64,000 nucleotides of DNA, taken from assembly GCA_022264855.1 (NCBI GenBank), contig JABYQU010000018.1, positions 1-64,000 on the forward strand, in the 5' to 3' direction. This DNA is from Lenzites betulinus. Taxonomy: Eukaryota > Basidiomycota > Agaricomycetes > Polyporales > Polyporaceae. A model generated the notes under the pieces. The model was given only the letters and a program-made list of their open reading frames with translations. It was not told where the DNA came from and ran no database searches. Position 1 is the first letter of the stretch, and each line of letters starts with the position of its first letter. This document shows positions 63,027-64,000 of the stretch, in pieces. The translations under genes and the position numbers were made by a program.

Positions 63027-64000
63027 CACGCAGCCGCCACCTGAAGGGCGGCTTCCAGATGATCCACAGCCCACTGGCGGGTACCACCTCCCTCTATACC
63101 CGTACATCCCTATCCGATAGCTTAGATTTTGGACGCCGAGTGCACCCACGAACGTCGTTTCTTGTCTCATCTGTTCCTCGTAGACCATCCTGCACATCCG
63201 CTCTCACGGTGGGTGGGTGTATAAGTACGCTATGATCTTGTTGTACACTACAATTCCGTTGATTTTGGGCATAGGCGAGAGTGAGCGAGGCTCAGAGCTA
63301 TCGTCGATCTCACCTCGATGTTATTCGATCAGATAAAGAGAGCTTCTTCCAGACATGTACAAGTACCTAACGCATGGACGAGGAAAATAGGCAGCAGAAG
63401 AGTGGGGTCAAGGACAACTTGCATAGGCGCGCGCGGTGAACGTTCGTACTTCCCGTCATCCACCTAGGGTTAGTGTCAGAGGCACTTCTTGCGTTCTCCG
63501 TACTACTACTCTCATGCTTCCCACTCTCATGACAAGCTGAACCCCCTCAATGTACAGCTTGCCGGATTGACCTCAGCACACATTGACAGCACGTGCAGCA
63601 TGTCCCACGCCGGTCTTTTTTCCGAATTGTTTGATTTGCCGAGGCTGATGATATGGTTTGAGGTATTTTGCATGCGATCAACATCAAGGTACAGCTGCAT
63701 CGCTCTTACGGTGTCGCGAAAGGTCGATCATACTTATATCTCTCACAGGTACCACGCCGTCGTAACAGTGCCGACGGGATATATACCGCTCGCCGTCTTC
63801 CAGGCGGTATCTCAGACGACCACGGTCGTCTGACTGTCATGGGACCGTACGCAGAAAGAAGCTCCATCGCGCACGCAGCCCCTATTGTCTCCGCCGACGA
63901 CACCACGATGTCCACGCATGCTAATATGATTATCAGTATAGGGAGCCGCCGAGCCCGAGAGGCCGGGAGGCTGCTGAGCGCCGAGTCCCGAGGTCCTGAA
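63027..64000. other. Right-edge region, possible exon 63802-64000
   Basis: From an acceptor-like TTCCAG near 63801 a plus-strand frame stays open to the window end (GGISDDHGRLTVMGPYAERS, MSTHANMIISIGSRRAREAG). It may be an internal exon of a gene continuing to the right. No family recognised. The rest of the interval shows nothing assignable. Confidence 0.25.

Overview
The window is a stretch of a filamentous basidiomycete genome, most likely an Agaricomycete wood-decay or mushroom fungus. The pointers are short GT-AG introns of about 45-65 bp, DUF6533-type membrane proteins, an MLKL-like TKL kinase, fungal forms of RPF2, WBP1, bL31m and ETF-QO, and fungal LINE and Gypsy retroelements. Gene models below were spliced by eye, so exon borders are approximate unless stated.

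Layout. 1-6250: AT-rich, with two BAH/PHD-like genes, an 80-bp tandem array, two iterated-motif fields built on the core TCGCAT, and two copies of a conserved 3' module. 6250-18980: GC-rich and gene-poor. It holds four arrays of perfect GC hairpins, diverged repeat blocks, a hypothetical gene, a 5'-truncated WBP1, and the first of three 2.56-kb foldback elements (9450-12009). 18978-30770: one SNF2-type helicase gene on the minus strand, split inside its DEAH exon by a second foldback element (21130-28798), which is itself split by a LINE (21360-26462). 31573-34129: a third foldback element. 34137-36984: tandem repeats, then a third BAH/PHD-like gene with the same 3' module. 36984-43142: a Gypsy element, truncated inside integrase where the module ends.

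43150-64000 is closer to ordinary gene space: a damaged RPF2, mitochondrial bL31m, a conserved fungal protein, two inverted DUF6533 paralogues (47.7-49.6 and 61.2-63.0 kb), an APH/AIM9-like gene with a nonsense codon, an apparently intact ETF-QO gene, a MARVEL-type membrane protein, and an MLKL-like kinase.

The strongest novel signal is the foldback element family. There are three copies of nearly equal size (2560, 2553 after removing the LINE, and 2557 bp). They carry 7-8 bp target duplications, no coding capacity, and inverted arms each made of a string of five near-perfect hairpins. The second signal is the BAH/PHD-like gene family linked to a shared 3' module, which looks like cargo of a mobile or subtelomeric unit. 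Several conserved genes (WBP1, RPF2, SNF2 helicase, APH-like) are broken here, so the region looks like a repeat-driven gene graveyard next to a normal gene block.
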